The notes below the pieces were generated by a model. It had not been told where the DNA came from and searched no databases. It was given only the letters and a program-made list of their open reading frames with translations. A stretch of 64,000 nucleotides of DNA, taken from the NCBI GenBank assembly GCA_900539695.1, contig UQDG01000006.1, positions 1 through 64,000 of the forward strand, given 5' to 3'. Source of the DNA: an uncultured Oscillospiraceae bacterium (GTDB lineage Bacteria; Bacillota; Clostridia; Oscillospirales; Ruminococcaceae). The translations under genes were made by a program, and so were the position numbers. Each line of letters begins with the position of its first letter. Within the stretch, counting starts at the first letter, position 1. Below are positions 24,743-33,693 of the stretch, one piece after another.

Positions 24743-27643
24743 ATGAACACCCTGCTTCTTACCATGGCAAACATGGGCGTCAACATGGACGACCTTGCCG
24801 ATGTGGTCAATAACTGCATCCCGCAGCTCATCTTCTTTGGCGTTGTGGTTGCCGCCGCCATTATCGTACTGATCGCTATGGCGGTCAACAAGAAACTGGC
24901 CAAGCCCACCAAATTCATGGTGCGCGCCCAGTCCGGCCTGGCCGTGCTGCTGGCTTTCGGCATCATGCTCAACCTGGTTGCCTTTAGCCCCATGAGCACC
25001 ATGCTCGACCTGGTCACCGGCAACGGCACTATCACCGAGGAATCCAGTGACGAGGCCAACGCCCTGTGCACCGAGATTGCCGAGGAAGGCATCGTCCTGC
25101 TGCAGAACGATGACAACGAACTGCCCCTCGCTTCCGGCAGCAACCTGAACGTCTTTGGCTGGGCTTCTGTCGGCCCTGTCTACGGCGGCACCGGCGCCGG
25201 CGCGATCTCTGCCGACCGTCCCACCGTCAGCCTGCTGGATGGCCTGCACAACGCCGGCATCAACACCAACACCGAGCTGAGCGATTTCTACACCGCTTAC
25301 TGCGCCGAGCGCCCGGCGCTGGGTTACAGCAACCATAACTGGACCCTGCCCGAGCCCACCGCCGCCAGCTACACCCAGGAGCTGATTGACAACGCCAAGT
25401 CTTTCTCTGACACTGCGATGGTCGTCATCAGCCGCGTTGGTGGCGAAATGGCTGACCTGCCCACTAACATGGATGGACTCAACTACACTGAAAACTCTAC
25501 CGAGTATAATGATTTCGAACCCGGCCAGCATTATCTTTCTCTGACCAAAACAGAAAAGAACATGATTGATATGGTCACCAAAAACTTTGCTAATGTTGTG
25601 CTGGTTTACAATGGTGCCAATACTTTGGAAATGGGCTTCGTGAATGATTACCCCCAGATCAAGAGCGTCATTTGGTGCCCCGGCACCGGTCAGACCGGCT
25701 TCAACGCTCTGGGCGAGATTGTTGCCGGTGAGGTCAACCCCTCCGGCCACTCTGCTGACACTTTCGTCTATGACCTGACCGCAGCTCCTTACTTCAACAA
25801 CATCGGCGACTTTGCTTACACCAATGCGGATTCCGTTGGTTACACCGTTGCCAGCCAGGCTGGCGGTGATGCAAAGCTGGTTCCCCCGCACTTCGTCAAC
25901 TATGTTGAGGGCATCTACGTCGGCTACAAGTTCTACGAGACTGCCGCTGCCGAGGGCCTGATCGACTATGACAAGACCGTTCAGTATCCCTTCGGCCACG
26001 GCCTGTCCTACACCACCTTTACCCAGAAAATCGACTCCATGACCGAGGCTGACGGCACCATCACCCTGGATGTCACCGTCACCAACACCGGCAGTGTGGC
26101 CGGTAAGGACGCCGTGCAGGTCTACTTCAACCCGCCGTACACTGATGGCGGCATTGAGAAGGCTTCCGCCAACCTCGTCACCTTCGGCAAGACCGACTCC
26201 ATTGAGCCGGGCGCTTCCCAGACCTTGACCCTGACCTTCAACACCGAGGACATGGCCAGCTTTGACAGCAAGGACAAGGGCTGCTACGTGCTGGAAGAGG
26301 GCGACTATATCATCAGCATCAACGAGGATTCCCACACGGTGCTGGATTCCAAGACCTACAACGTTGCTTCCACCATCGTCTATGACGAGTCCAACCCCCG
26401 CAGCACCGATGCCGAGGCTGCTACCACCAAGTTTGATTTTGCCGATGACAAGCTGGTTACCCTGTCCCGTGCAGGCCACTTCGCCAACTATGCCGAGGCT
26501 GTCGCCGTTCCCTCCGACTTCACCATGTCTGAGGAGAGCATGAACACCCTGTACAACGACCACAACTGGAACCCTGAGGACTTCAACGACCCCAACGATG
26601 AGATGCCCGTTACCGGTGCCAACAACGGCCTGAAGCTGGCTGACCTGCGCGGTGCTGACTACGACGACGAGCGTTGGGATACCCTGCTCGACCAGATGAC
26701 CGTCACCGAGATGGACGACCTGATCGCCCTGGGCGGCTACCAGACCAAGGCCGAGGCAAGCGTTGACAAGTACGCGACCATCGACTGCGACGGCCCCGCT
26801 GCCATCAACAACAACTTTACCGGCGTTTCTTCCATTGGTTTCCCGTCCGAGATCATCATCGCTTCCACCTTCAACACCGACTTGGCCCGCCGCTACGGCG
26901 AGAGCATCGGCCGCATGGCCAGCGAGATGAACGTCACCGGCTGGTACGCCCCCGCCATGAACGGCCACCGTTCCGCCTTTGACGGCCGTAACTTCGAATA
27001 TTACTCTGAGGACAGCGTCCTCGCCGGTTACATCGGTGCCAGCTCCATTGCCGGTGCCCAGAGCTACGGCGTCTACGCTTACATGAAGCACTTTGCCCTG
27101 AACGACCAGCAGATCAACCAGAGCAAGCTGCTCTGCACCTGGGCTGACGAGCAGGCTATCCGCGAGATCTACCTGCGTCCCTTCGAGATCAGCGCCAAGG
27201 TCGGCGGCTGCAAGGCCGTCATGTCCAGCTGGAACTATATTGGCAACCAGTGGGCCGGTGCCTGCAATGCACTGCTGAACGGCGTGCTGCGCGGCGAGTG
27301 GGGCTTCCGCGGTATGGTCATCACCGACGGCTTCCACTTCACTGACTACATGGATTCCGATATTGCCATCCGCAACGGCTGCGACCTGATGCTGAAGAAC
27401 TACGATGTTGCCACCAACCACCTGACCGATACCACCAGTGCTACCAGCGTTAAGGCTATGCGTCAGGCTTGCAAGAACATCATGTACACCGTGGTCAACT
27501 CCCGCGTTTACGACCCCGCCAACACTGTTTCCACCCCCATCTGGCGTATCGCTATGATCGTGGTCGACGTGCTGCTGGCTGTACTGCTGGTCGTGCTGGA
27601 AGTTCTCACCTTCAAAAGCTACAAGAAGAAAAAGGCACAGTAA
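24743..27643 (+). CDS. Membrane-anchored GH3 glycosidase with permuted domain order
   Basis: 966 aa. Two N-terminal membrane helices (about 28-50 and 62-85) and one C-terminal helix (about 935-958) bracket the enzyme. The GH3 C-terminal alpha/beta-sandwich comes first (about 100-380, EEGIVLLQNDDNELPL), then a Fn3-like domain (TVTNTGSVAGKDAVQVYF), then the TIM-barrel containing the nucleophile near D862 (FRGMVITDGFH). This order is reversed relative to standard GH3 enzymes. AGGAGG precedes the ATG by 8 nt. Codon use is strongly biased, suggesting high expression. Likely a beta-glucosidase or related exo-enzyme; substrate not deducible. Confidence 0.85.
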   Translation: MNTLLLTMANMGVNMDDLADVVNNCIPQLIFFGVVVAAAIIVLIAMAVNKKLAKPTKFMVRAQSGLAVLLAFGIMLNLVAFSPMSTMLDLVTGNGTITEESSDEANALCTEIAEEGIVLLQNDDNELPLASGSNLNVFGWASVGPVYGGTGAGAISADRPTVSLLDGLHNAGINTNTELSDFYTAYCAERPALGYSNHNWTLPEPTAASYTQELIDNAKSFSDTAMVVISRVGGEMADLPTNMDGLNYTENSTEYNDFEPGQHYLSLTKTEKNMIDMVTKNFANVVLVYNGANTLEMGFVNDYPQIKSVIWCPGTGQTGFNALGEIVAGEVNPSGHSADTFVYDLTAAPYFNNIGDFAYTNADSVGYTVASQAGGDAKLVPPHFVNYVEGIYVGYKFYETAAAEGLIDYDKTVQYPFGHGLSYTTFTQKIDSMTEADGTITLDVTVTNTGSVAGKDAVQVYFNPPYTDGGIEKASANLVTFGKTDSIEPGASQTLTLTFNTEDMASFDSKDKGCYVLEEGDYIISINEDSHTVLDSKTYNVASTIVYDESNPRSTDAEAATTKFDFADDKLVTLSRAGHFANYAEAVAVPSDFTMSEESMNTLYNDHNWNPEDFNDPNDEMPVTGANNGLKLADLRGADYDDERWDTLLDQMTVTEMDDLIALGGYQTKAEASVDKYATIDCDGPAAINNNFTGVSSIGFPSEIIIASTFNTDLARRYGESIGRMASEMNVTGWYAPAMNGHRSAFDGRNFEYYSEDSVLAGYIGASSIAGAQSYGVYAYMKHFALNDQQINQSKLLCTWADEQAIREIYLRPFEISAKVGGCKAVMSSWNYIGNQWAGACNALLNGVLRGEWGFRGMVITDGFHFTDYMDSDIAIRNGCDLMLKNYDVATNHLTDTTSATSVKAMRQACKNIMYTVVNSRVYDPANTVSTPIWRIAMIVVDVLLAVLLVVLEVLTFKSYKKKKAQ

Positions 27644-27668
27644 AGCGTAATTTGTAAGCTGTGCAGCT

Positions 27669-27728
27669 GCCCTGCGGTTCATCGCTGCCGACTTTGCGCG
27701 GTTGTGCGGTGAGCCGCAAGGCTTTTTT
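27669..27728 (+). terminator. Probable terminator or attenuator between the two GH3 genes
   Basis: GCCCTGCGGTTCA (27669-27681) pairs with TGAGCCGCAAGGC (27710-27722), with one mismatch and one G-T pair, and is followed by TTTTTTG. It lies 21 nt before the second GH3 start, so it may give partial read-through. The loop is long (28 nt). Confidence 0.55.
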
Positions 27729-27748
27729 GAGAAAAAAGGAAACACCTT

Positions 27749-30163
27749 ATGCAAAAGAAACAACTGCAAGCTTTGGCACTTGAACAAAAATGCGCCCTGC
27801 TCTCCGGCGGGGGGACCTTTACCACCCGCGCACTGCCCAAGGCCGGTATCCCATCCATTACCTTGTCCGATGGGCCGAACGGCGTGCGCAAGCAGGCCGG
27901 GGCGGCGGACCATCTGGGGCTGAACCCCAGCGTGCCGGCTACCTGCTTTCCCACGGCTGTCACCGTGGCCTGCAGCTGGGACCCCGCCCTGGGCGAGGAA
28001 GTGGGCAAGGCTATGGGCGAGGAAGCCGCCGCGCAGGAAGTCGCCGTACTGCTGGGGCCGGGCCTCAACACCAAGCGCAGCCCTCTCTGCGGCCGCGACT
28101 TCGAGTACTTCTCCGAGGACCCTTACCTTGCGGGCAAAATGGCAGCCGCCTATGTGCGGGGCATCCAGAGCGAAGGCATCGCCGCCTGCCCCAAGCACTT
28201 CGCCGTCAACAGCCAGGAGCTGCGCCGCATGGCGTCGGACTCCGTGCTGGACGAACGCACCCTGCGGGAGATCTACCTGACCGGCTTTGAGATCGTGGTG
28301 AAAGAATCCGCACCCAAAACCATCATGTCCAGCTACAATTTGGTCAACGGCACCTACGCCAACGAAAATGCCCATCTGCTGCAGGACATCCTACGCAGGG
28401 ATTGGGGCTTTACCGGCGCTGTCGTTACCGACTGGGGCGGCTCCAACGACCATGCACTGGGCGTAAAGAACGGCTCCACGCTGGAAATGCCCGCCCCCGG
28501 CGGTGACGCCGTGCGGGAACTGCTGGCCGCTGTCAAGTCCGGCAAGATCACCGAGGCCGATGTGGATGCCCGCCTGGACGAACTGCTGACGCTGATTTAC
28601 GACACCCACGCCGCTGTGCAGAACCACAGCCGCAGCTTTGACGCCGACGCACACCACGCGCTGGCCCGCCGCGCCGCTGCCGAAAGCACGGTGCTGCTGA
28701 AAAACGAGGACAACCTGCTGCCGCTGGCGGCAGGCACCAAAGTGGCGGTCATCGGCGACTTTGCCGAGACCCCGCGCTACCAGGGCGCAGGCTCCAGCGC
28801 GGTCAACTCCATCAAGGTAGATTCGCTGCTGGGCTGCTGGGCCGAAAGCGGACTGGAACAGGTAGGATTTGCCGCCGGTTTCGACCGCCAGGGCAAACCC
28901 GACGCCGCCAAGCAGGCCGAAGCCGTGACGCTGGCCCAAAAGGCTGACGTGGTGCTGCTCTGCATGGGCCTGGACGAAATCAAAGAGAGCGAGGGCCTGG
29001 ACCGCAGCGATATGTGCGTAGCATCGAACCAAATCGAGCTGCTGCGTGCGCTGCAAAAGGTCAACCCCAACATTGTGGTGGTGCTCAGCGCCGGCGCATC
29101 GGTGGAGACCTCTTGGGCGAACCACTGCAAGGCGCTGGTCTACGGCGCTTTGGGCGGCCAGGCCGGGGCCGGGGCCATGCTGGACGTGCTGACCGGCAAG
29201 GTCAACCCGAGCGGCAAGCTGGCCGAGAGCTGGGCCAAGGCGTATTCGGATACCCCCGCCCGGGACAACTTTGCCGGCGACGGCCGCACCGTACAGTACC
29301 GCGAGGGGCTGTACGTGGGCTATCGCTACCACCAGACGGCCGGGGTCGCTCCCGCTTATCCGTTTGGGTTTGGCTTAAGCTACACCACCTTTGCCTATGC
29401 TGACGTAAAAGCCACACCCCAGGGCGTAAGCCTGACCGTGACCAACACCGGCGACCGTGAGGGCGCGGAGATCGTGCAGGTCTACGTAGCCAAGCCTGAT
29501 GCCAAGATCTTCCGCCCCACGCAGGAGCTGAAAGGCTTTGCCAAGGTGCAGCTGGCGGCAGGGGAGAGCAAGCGGGTGACTGTTGCGCTGGATGACAAGG
29601 CGTTCCGCTACTGGAACACGCTCACCAACGCCTGGGAGGTCGAGGGCGGCAGCTATGAAGTCCGCGTCGGTGCCTCCTGCGAGGACATCCGCCTGACCGC
29701 TGTTGTTACTGTGGCCGGTACCGGTGCACCCAACCCCTACGAGGGCAAGAGCCTGCCGCACTACACAAGCGGCAAGGTGCAGAACGTGCCCGACGCCGAG
29801 TGGGAGACCCTGCTGGGCCGCCCCATCCCGGACGACACCGTAAAAATCGACCGCAACATGACCCTGGGCGAGCTGAACCACAGCCGCAGCCCGCTGTGCT
29901 GGCTGATCTGGCTGGTGCTGCATACGCTGCTGACCGCCAGCTACAAAAAAGGCCAGCCCAACCTGAACGTGATGTTCCAATACAACATGCCGCTGCGCGC
30001 CCTGGCCAAAATGACCAGCGGGGCCATCAGTATGGGCATGGTGGACGGCATCGTGCTGGAAGCCAAGGGCTTCTGGGTGATTGGCCTGGTCAAGGTCATT
30101 CTTGAGGCCATCAAAAACATAATTCTCAACGCGCAGCTGGAAAGCCGCCTGCGCAACAGTTGA
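27749..30163 (+). CDS. GH3 beta-glucosidase-type glycoside hydrolase
   Basis: 804 aa in standard GH3 order. The TIM-barrel domain has LSDGPNGVRKQ, the KHFAVN substrate-binding motif and the nucleophile near D228 (VVTDWGGSND). The alpha/beta-sandwich (about 310-530, STVLLKNEDNLLPLA) and a Fn3-like domain (LTVTNTGDREGAEIVQVYVA) follow. A C-terminal extension of about 130 residues includes hydrophobic stretches (CWLIWLVLHTLL). No signal peptide, so cytoplasmic, possibly membrane-associated. It could hydrolyse beta-glucosides produced by the anchored GH3 upstream. Confidence 0.9.
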   Translation: MQKKQLQALALEQKCALLSGGGTFTTRALPKAGIPSITLSDGPNGVRKQAGAADHLGLNPSVPATCFPTAVTVACSWDPALGEEVGKAMGEEAAAQEVAVLLGPGLNTKRSPLCGRDFEYFSEDPYLAGKMAAAYVRGIQSEGIAACPKHFAVNSQELRRMASDSVLDERTLREIYLTGFEIVVKESAPKTIMSSYNLVNGTYANENAHLLQDILRRDWGFTGAVVTDWGGSNDHALGVKNGSTLEMPAPGGDAVRELLAAVKSGKITEADVDARLDELLTLIYDTHAAVQNHSRSFDADAHHALARRAAAESTVLLKNEDNLLPLAAGTKVAVIGDFAETPRYQGAGSSAVNSIKVDSLLGCWAESGLEQVGFAAGFDRQGKPDAAKQAEAVTLAQKADVVLLCMGLDEIKESEGLDRSDMCVASNQIELLRALQKVNPNIVVVLSAGASVETSWANHCKALVYGALGGQAGAGAMLDVLTGKVNPSGKLAESWAKAYSDTPARDNFAGDGRTVQYREGLYVGYRYHQTAGVAPAYPFGFGLSYTTFAYADVKATPQGVSLTVTNTGDREGAEIVQVYVAKPDAKIFRPTQELKGFAKVQLAAGESKRVTVALDDKAFRYWNTLTNAWEVEGGSYEVRVGASCEDIRLTAVVTVAGTGAPNPYEGKSLPHYTSGKVQNVPDAEWETLLGRPIPDDTVKIDRNMTLGELNHSRSPLCWLIWLVLHTLLTASYKKGQPNLNVMFQYNMPLRALAKMTSGAISMGMVDGIVLEAKGFWVIGLVKVILEAIKNIILNAQLESRLRNS

Positions 30164-30175
30164 CGGAGGTGCAAC

Positions 30176-30730
30176 GTGCAATTCTGGAATAACTTCGCGG
30201 CCAAGCACCCCGCCGCTGCCAAGTGGGTGCGGGAGGGCGGCCTGTTCGTGGTCGTGTCCAACCTTATCACCGTTTTTAAGTATCTGCTGCTGCAGTTTTT
30301 GCCCAAGGCCTTTGCCAGCCTGCCGGTGGTAGACTTCGGCTGGCCGGGCATCCCGGTCACGCTGTTTGGCGAGACCTTCCAGTGGAACATCCTGGGCTAC
30401 GATGCTGCCCACGGCGGCCTGCCCTACTTCTGTGCCTACATGATCGCCATGGTCATCGGCGAGTGCATCAACTTCCCGATCCAGCGCAACTTTGTGTTCC
30501 GCAGCAAGGGCAATCTGGCCAAGCAGATCGGCTGGTACGTGGTGGCGTTCTGCCTCATCACCTGCATCGTCAACTCCATCAACTGTGTGTGGGTGGCGGT
30601 GGCCGGCCTGCTGGTGCCGGACTTCATCTACAACATCGGCACTACCGTTTTGAACGGCGGTATCTCGATGGTCATTTTCTTCTTTGTGAATAAAATCATC
30701 TTCCCCGAGGGACAGCAGAAGAAAGACTAA
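30176..30730 (+). CDS. GtrA-like membrane protein
   Basis: 184 aa with four membrane helices and the family motif NFPIQRNFVFRSK between helices two and three. GtrA proteins are proposed to move lipid-linked sugars across the membrane or support surface polysaccharide decoration. The GTG start lies 12 nt after the GH3 stop, preceded by GGAGGTG, so it is cotranscribed. The pairing with a glycosidase is unusual and its role here is unclear. Confidence 0.75.
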   Translation: MQFWNNFAAKHPAAAKWVREGGLFVVVSNLITVFKYLLLQFLPKAFASLPVVDFGWPGIPVTLFGETFQWNILGYDAAHGGLPYFCAYMIAMVIGECINFPIQRNFVFRSKGNLAKQIGWYVVAFCLITCIVNSINCVWVAVAGLLVPDFIYNIGTTVLNGGISMVIFFFVNKIIFPEGQQKKD

Positions 30731-30742
30731 GCGCACTATAAA

Positions 30743-30776
30743 AATACCGGTCGCCCGGATAAGGCGGCCGGTATTT
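30743..30776 (+). terminator. Terminator of the GH3-GtrA operon
   Basis: AATACCGGTCGCC pairs with GGCGGCCGGTATT around GGATAA and is followed by TTGTTTGTG. It starts 12 nt after the GtrA-like stop. Confidence 0.85.
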
Positions 30777-30781
30777 TGTTT

Positions 30782-30937
30782 GTGTGGGCGCTGTTTGCCG
30801 AGGTGGAAAAGTGCGCCCGCAAGTTTGGTGCCCAGCGGGTGGAGTTGATGGTGTGGAGCCACAACGCCATCGCGCAGAAAGCCTACGCTGCCTACGGCAT
30901 GACGCTCCAGCGCAGTATTTATGAGATTGTACTATAA
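30782..30937 (+). pseudogene. C-terminal fragment of a GNAT acetyltransferase
   Basis: Fifty-one codons ending at 30937 encode ARKFGAQRVELMVWSHNAIA followed by QKAYAAYGMTLQRSIYEIVL. This is the conserved acetyl-CoA-binding helix and final strands of GNAT enzymes (N..A..YE.GF-type motif). The N-terminal two thirds are missing, it has no RBS, and it follows a terminator directly. Confidence 0.65.
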
Positions 30938-30943
30938 ACAAAG

Positions 30944-30973
30944 CTGCCGCACAGATTCGTCTCTGTGCGGCAG
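30944..30973. terminator. Terminator between the GNAT fragment and a HAD gene
   Basis: CTGCCGCACAGA (30944-30955) and TCTGTGCGGCAG (30962-30973) form a perfect 12-bp stem with TTTTCTT to the right and A-rich sequence to the left. It serves both strands, including the minus-strand HAD gene ending at 30993. Confidence 0.85.
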
Positions 30974-30992
30974 TTTTCTTATCGCTATTCTT

Positions 30993-31769
30993 TTAAATTA
31001 AGCCCTTGTCGGCGCAATAGTGATAGATTCCATCCTCGTACACCGGGCCGCAGATCTCATCGGCAAGGGCCTTCAACTCGGGCGAGCCATTCTCCATAGC
31101 TACGCCGGTGCCCACAGCCTGCAGCATTTCTCGGTCATTGTTGCCGTCGCCAAAGGCCAGGGCTTCGGCCTTGTCCAACCCGTAATAGGCCAGCATTTTT
31201 TCAATGCCGATGCCCTTGCCGCCGCCCGCGGGGATGACATCCACCGCGCGGTCCCACCAGGCGGCGATCTTCGCCCCCGGCGCACCGTCCAGCAGGGCAG
31301 GGTAGTCCTTCGGGCGGCAGCCCAGCATCAGCTGGTAAATGTCTTCCGCGCACACAGCGTCAAAGTCGTCCGCCACAGGCACGGGTTCGTTGGCAATGAA
31401 AAAGTAGTCGGTCAGGTCGGCGTCGGCGCCGTTGGCCGCCAGGCGATCCCTGGTAGAAACACAGACCGGCCGCCCCAGCGCCGCCGCGTTTTGGATAAAA
31501 CGCACCACGTCCTTGTGGGGGATGGGGTTGCTGAAGATGACACCTTTCCTGTCATAGCACAGCGAGCCGTTGAAGGTCAGGTACGCATCAAACGCAACCC
31601 CGTCGATTTTGGGCAGTACCATGGGGGAGCGCCCGGTGGCGATGCAGATTTTGATGCCGCGGTCCTGCAAACGGTGCAGGGTCTCCAACATTTTTGGGGT
31701 GATTTTCTTCGCCTGCATATCGATCAGCGTGCCGTCAATATCAAAGAAAACGATTTTCGTCTGCGGCAT
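30993..31769 (-). CDS. Cof-type HAD-superfamily hydrolase
   Basis: 258 aa. HAD motif I is FFDIDGTLID at residues about 8-17, with the nucleophile Asp and acid/base Asp. The C2B cap domain spans the middle (about 85-190), and motif IV is AFGDGNNDREML near 205. Such enzymes are cytoplasmic phosphatases for sugar phosphates, flavin or pyridoxal phosphates. ATG 31769 follows AAAGGAGAGG; the frame extends 25 codons upstream without support. Monocistronic. Substrate unknown. Confidence 0.85.
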   Translation of the reverse strand: MPQTKIVFFDIDGTLIDMQAKKITPKMLETLHRLQDRGIKICIATGRSPMVLPKIDGVAFDAYLTFNGSLCYDRKGVIFSNPIPHKDVVRFIQNAAALGRPVCVSTRDRLAANGADADLTDYFFIANEPVPVADDFDAVCAEDIYQLMLGCRPKDYPALLDGAPGAKIAAWWDRAVDVIPAGGGKGIGIEKMLAYYGLDKAEALAFGDGNNDREMLQAVGTGVAMENGSPELKALADEICGPVYEDGIYHYCADKGLI

Positions 31770-31873
31770 GGGTACCTCTCCTTTAAACGATATACGATCA
31801 GTATACCGCCGTGATGGCACAGTTTCTATCAATTTTCCGCCCAAAAGCAGCAGAATCCCGCCAAAATAGGCGG

Positions 31874-32083
31874 TCAGTGCATCCAGATGTTGTTTTCCAG
31901 GTCCTTCAGGCGGCTTTTGTAGTCGTTGATCAGGGTGTCCGTATTTTCCCCGTCCGGGAAGCTGACCAGGTAGCCGTCCCCAGCTTCGTGGAAACCCACG
32001 ATCCCGGCCAGGCCTGCCATCTCGGCCACTTTCAGCAGGGTATGGTAGTCATACTCGGCTGCGCTGATGTACAGATTCTTCAA
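31874..32083 (-). CDS. Small DUF4911-like cytoplasmic protein
   Basis: 69 aa, starting at a TTG (32083) 7 nt after GAGGT. Sequence MKNLYISAAEYDYHTLLKVA then a beta-rich part (GIVGFHEAGDGYLVSFPDG) and a helical tail ending NNIWMH. No signal peptide or membrane helix. A strong upstream promoter supports expression. The fold suggests a small alpha/beta domain that might regulate or bind a partner; the family name is a guess from appearance. Confidence 0.55.
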   Translation of the reverse strand: MKNLYISAAEYDYHTLLKVAEMAGLAGIVGFHEAGDGYLVSFPDGENTDTLINDYKSRLKDLENNIWMH

Positions 32084-32130
32084 AATCAAGACCTCACTTT
32101 TCCGGCGCAGAATGCTGCGCAATTATAGCT

Positions 32131-32159
32131 ATTATACCAGCCCCGGCCGGATTTTGCAA
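32131..32159 (-). promoter_or_regulatory. Promoter of the small protein gene
   Basis: On the minus strand TTGCAA (32154-32159), 17-nt spacer, perfect TATAAT (32131-32136), about 50 nt before the TTG start. The remaining interval to 32317 shows no gene. Confidence 0.7.
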
Positions 32160-32317
32160 AGCGGATTTTATCGGGGCAATTGGTCCGATCCGCCCCCCAC
32201 GCAGGGCGGGGGCGTTGTCCCCGGCCGCATGGAGGATGCCCCCGGGTATTCCGCCCACACAACAAAAAAAGCAGGCGGCCCGTCTTCATCCGGGTTGTCT
32301 GCTCAAATTTTACGTAC

Positions 32318-33163
32318 TTACAACAGTTTATTTCCCAGTGCCTTGGTCGTTCTCTCGCGGGAGAGGCTGACAAGCTCCTGGTTATCCAGCGTGTAGCGCA
32401 GTACCAGCACGTTGGCCACAAACAGCACCGCCAGCTTCACCGGCATACTGCCGGAGTCCAGCGGGCTTTCCTTAGCGCCGCACAGCAGCACCACGTCCGC
32501 CAGCGCCGTGCCGGGGGCGTCATCATAGTGGGTCAGCAGAATGACCTTTGCGCCGTTGTCCTTGGCCAGACGCAGCGTATCCATCATGTCCCGCGTTGCG
32601 CCGGAGTAGGAAACGAACAGCACCACATCCTCCGGCCCCATCAGGCTGGCCGCGATGGCCTGCATGTGGCTGTCGCCGCTGGTATGGAACTTCGTGGAGA
32701 TGGTGGCAAACCGCGCCCAGATGTCACTCGCCAGCAGGCTGCTGCCGCCCTGCCCGAAGCAGAACACCTGCCGTGCCCGCTGCAGCAGCGTGGCGGCCTG
32801 GTCGATGGCATCGGGGTCCAGCGCGTTGCGGGTGCCGTTCAGTGCCTCGATGGCCGTATTGTAGGCATGGGTGCATAAAATCTGCGTATCTACGCCGGGT
32901 TCCAGCTTTAATGCCACCGGCACCGTCATGGCGTTGGCCTTGGCCAGGGCAATCTTCATCTCGTTGTAGCCGTCAAACCCCAGGGAGCGGCAAAAGCGGA
33001 AAATGGTGGCCTCGGCCACGCCGCACGCCTTTGCCAGCGAGGAGATCGATAAATACTGGGCGTCCTCGGCATGCTGCACCAGGTAGTCCGCCACAATCGT
33101 GCCGGATTTTGTCAGGCTGTCGTGCTTGGCACGCAGCATCTCCCAAAAATTCTGCTCAACCAT
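32318..33163 (-). CDS. RpiR-family transcriptional regulator (HTH-SIS)
   Basis: 281 aa. The N-terminal HTH reads SISSLAKACGVAEATIFRFCRSLGF split as SISSLAKACGVAEATIF and RFCRSLGFDGY. A SIS sugar-phosphate isomerase-fold domain (about 120-260) has GQGGSSLLASDIW and VLFVSYSGATRDMMDT. The SIS domain binds phosphorylated sugars, and the neighbouring divergent ROK kinase suggests control of amino-sugar or hexose metabolism. ATG 33163 follows AAAGGAATC. Confidence 0.88.
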   Translation of the reverse strand: MVEQNFWEMLRAKHDSLTKSGTIVADYLVQHAEDAQYLSISSLAKACGVAEATIFRFCRSLGFDGYNEMKIALAKANAMTVPVALKLEPGVDTQILCTHAYNTAIEALNGTRNALDPDAIDQAATLLQRARQVFCFGQGGSSLLASDIWARFATISTKFHTSGDSHMQAIAASLMGPEDVVLFVSYSGATRDMMDTLRLAKDNGAKVILLTHYDDAPGTALADVVLLCGAKESPLDSGSMPVKLAVLFVANVLVLRYTLDNQELVSLSRERTTKALGNKLL

Positions 33164-33220
33164 AGATGAAGATTCCTTTCCCTCGGTTTTGCGGCCCTGC
33201 TGAGGGTCGCCTAACCCTTG

Positions 33221-33655
33221 CTATAATAGTGTAACGCCTGTCAGCGCATTTTTCAAGGCCTCGGCCACCGCTTTATGGGCCTCCGGCGTCAGGTGCATGC
33301 CGTCAACAGGGGAGCACCCCGCCCCGGGCAGCAGGTTGGCGTCCAGAAACCGCACGCCGGGCAGGTCTTTCAGCATCGGCTCAAGCTGGGCGGCGATGCC
33401 GGCACACCGCTCATGACAACCGGGGCCCATCTCCTCACGAAATTTCAGCTTGTCATACTCCGGCGTGATGGACGGCGGCACGATGACCAGCATGTCCGGG
33501 CGGGCGTTGTCGCGCCAGCACTCAGTGCGCAGGGCTTTTTTCACCAGCCGGGTGATGCCCAGCGCTATTAAATAGGAACTGCAGCCGAACCGCGCCTTGC
33601 TGTCGTTGGTGCCCAGCATAATGGTCACGGTGTCCAGCGGGGCATGGCTCATTAA
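33221..33655 (-). pseudogene. 5'-truncated SGNH/GDSL hydrolase gene
   Basis: The remaining part has block III (TIMLGTND) and the catalytic block V (DGMHLTPEAHKAV). The N-terminal quarter with the GDS nucleophile serine is absent. The frame upstream runs into the RBS and start of the divergent ROK gene, so sequence has been lost there. Catalysis is impossible without the serine. The C-terminus ends normally just downstream of the RpiR start region. Confidence 0.6.
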
Positions 33656-33693
33656 AATGGGGTTGATCAACAACCACAAATAAGGGGTTTGCC

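Noticed and set aside
24692..28375. 1,227-codon minus-strand frame opposite both GH3 genes
   Set aside because: Strong third-position GC bias in the plus-strand GH3 genes leaves this antisense frame open; no motifs.
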